Below the pieces are notes generated by a model that was given only the letters and a program-made list of their open reading frames with translations, was not told the origin of the DNA and did not search any database. Position numbers and translations under genes: made by a program. Positions 5,768 to 6,235 of a stretch of DNA of 6,235 nucleotides are shown one piece after another. The first letter of the stretch is position 1; each line of letters opens with the position of its first letter. The stretch spans positions 1 through 6,235 of the forward strand of contig JASEHN010000186.1 of assembly GCA_030018715.1 (NCBI GenBank), in the 5' to 3' direction. The stretch is from Thermodesulfobacteriota bacterium (lineage in GTDB: Bacteria; Desulfobacterota; SM23-61).

Positions 5768-5793
5768 GGGATCTTCCGAAAACCCTTTTTCAC
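5761..5793 (-). CDS. Possible 10-residue leader or microprotein ORF
   Basis: GTG 5793 opens a frame reading (M)KKGFRKIPM and stopping at TGA 5761-5763, immediately against the terminator stem. AGAGGAG (5806-5800) sits six bases upstream, a good ribosome binding site. AACCC and GGGTT flank the start and could fold over it. The peptide is short and basic with no recognised relatives. It could be a leader peptide for attenuation, a microprotein, or chance; the frame alone is too short to prove coding. Confidence 0.25.
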   Translation of the reverse strand: MKKGFRKIPM

Positions 5794-5844
5794 AGGGTTC
5801 TCCTCTAAGGTTGGGTGTTGTTTGGCTGGATTGATTAATTCTCA

Positions 5845-5983
5845 TCCGGAAACAGCATTTTTCTCCTCCCCCTCGTTGGGGGAGGATGAAGGTGGGGGTG
5901 ATTATGACTCGGAATTTCAAGACCTTCTATCTTTACCCCCCTCACCCCAACCCTCTCCCGCCAAGGGAGAGGGGGTTTCCGGA
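5845..5983. repeat. Inverted pair of CCCTCTCCC-type repeats with 9-bp ends
   Basis: TCCGGAAAC (5845-5853) and its exact inverse GTTTCCGGA (5975-5983) bound two facing copies of a GC-rich palindrome. The left copy is CCTCCCCCTCGTTGGGGGAGG with a GGTGGGGGTGA tail. The right is TACCCCCCTCACCCC with CCCTCTCCCGCCAAGGGAGAGGG. Such CCCTCACCC...CCCTCTCCC repeats are widely dispersed in bacterial intergenic DNA. The arrangement resembles a 139-bp MITE. Confidence 0.6.
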
Positions 5984-6031
5984 CGGATACTAATTTAAAA
6001 TGTGTCGGAATGTCGGAAGAACAATGATGTT

Positions 6032-6060
6032 ACCGTAATGAATATCCCATATCTTGTCAA
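6032..6060 (-). promoter_or_regulatory. Candidate sigma70 promoter, minus strand
   Basis: TTGACA (6060-6055) is followed after 17 bases by TACGGT (6037-6032), a weak -10 that keeps the key first, second and last bases. A-rich sequence lies upstream. The -35 context CTTGACAAG is shared with the toxin-antitoxin promoter. Predicted transcription starts near 6025 and runs toward the terminator-like hairpin at 5717. Confidence 0.35.
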
Positions 6061-6098
6061 GAGTATTTTTTAGAGATATCTGAAAAATTACGGATTAA

Positions 6099-6188
6099 GT
6101 CATGCGAGGGAGTGAAAATACCGAAGCAATCTCATAACCCAGTGAAAATGATAAGATTGCCACGCTCCCTTCGGTCGTTCGCAATGAC
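6099..6188. repeat. GTCATTGCGAG...GCAATCTC-type inverted repeat pair
   Basis: The left arm (6099-6133) begins GTCATGCGAGGGAG and ends GAAGCAATCTC. The right arm (6154-6188) is its imperfect inverse, beginning AGATTGCCACGCTCCC and ending TTCGCAATGAC. This pattern is a familiar dispersed intergenic repeat of many bacterial genomes. The arms are separated by about 20 bases. Confidence 0.6.
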
Positions 6189-6206
6189 AAACAAAGATTA
6201 CGACAC

Positions 6207-6235
6207 ACTCTCTTGCGGGAGAGGGGCGGGGGGAG
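6207..6235. repeat. GGGAGAGGG-type repeat cut by the window edge
   Basis: ACTCTCTTGCGGGAGAGGGGCGGGGGGAG resembles a degraded copy of the right-hand repeat at 5934-5975 in inverse orientation. It runs off the end, so its extent is unknown. Confidence 0.45.

Noticed and set aside
6001..6207. TGTGTCG (6001-6007) and CGACACA (6201-6207) as ends of a larger mobile element
   Set aside because: Seven-base matches 200 bases apart are easily chance, and no flanking duplication or internal gene supports it.
2391..6235. CRISPR array, tRNA or rRNA among the repeats
   Set aside because: The repeats are hairpins without regular spacers of constant size, and no cloverleaf or rRNA signature was found by eye.

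Overview
The window reads as an accessory, repeat-rich piece of a bacterial chromosome with moderate GC. Three features suggest a metabolically versatile anaerobe, possibly of the Desulfobacterota (former Deltaproteobacteria): a TRAP-type solute receptor, a Tat-exported iron-sulphur aldo/keto reductase, and many short palindromic intergenic repeats. This assignment is inference; no rRNA or marker gene is present.

Layout. The left third holds one plus-strand gene, a 12-helix MFS efflux-type transporter (about 150-1337). It converges on a decayed minus-strand gene (1351-1651) that becomes a continuous ~100-residue protein if two single missing bases are restored. Next comes a minus-strand toxin-antitoxin operon. 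Its AbrB-type antitoxin (2036-2311) overlaps by 11 bp a RelE-type toxin starting at TTG (1786-2046). The operon has a near-ideal sigma70 promoter and an 8-9 bp-phased repeat between promoter and gene. A 153-bp MITE-like element with perfect 16-bp inverted ends (2426-2578) separates the operon from the next gene.

The middle is a minus-strand block: a GYD-domain protein (5133-5426), a TRAP receptor DctP (3879-4946), and a Tat-signal aldo/keto reductase with two C-terminal Cys4 clusters (2585-3781). dctP and the reductase have almost identical ribosome binding sites and no visible terminator between them, so they may be co-transcribed. The GYD gene is probably closed by its own terminator. No DctQ or DctM membrane subunit is present, so the receptor is orphan within this window. 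A plausible reading is uptake of an organic acid or carbonyl compound linked to a periplasmic redox step, with the substrate unknown.

The right 800 bases (5427-6235) contain no ordinary gene. They hold at least four families of palindromic repeat, and a minus-strand stretch bracketed by a promoter-like site (6032-6060) and a terminator-like hairpin (5717-5767). Just before that hairpin lies a 10-codon reading frame with a well-placed ribosome binding site. This is the best candidate for an undescribed element: a small RNA, a microprotein or a leader-peptide attenuator. The evidence is motif-level only.
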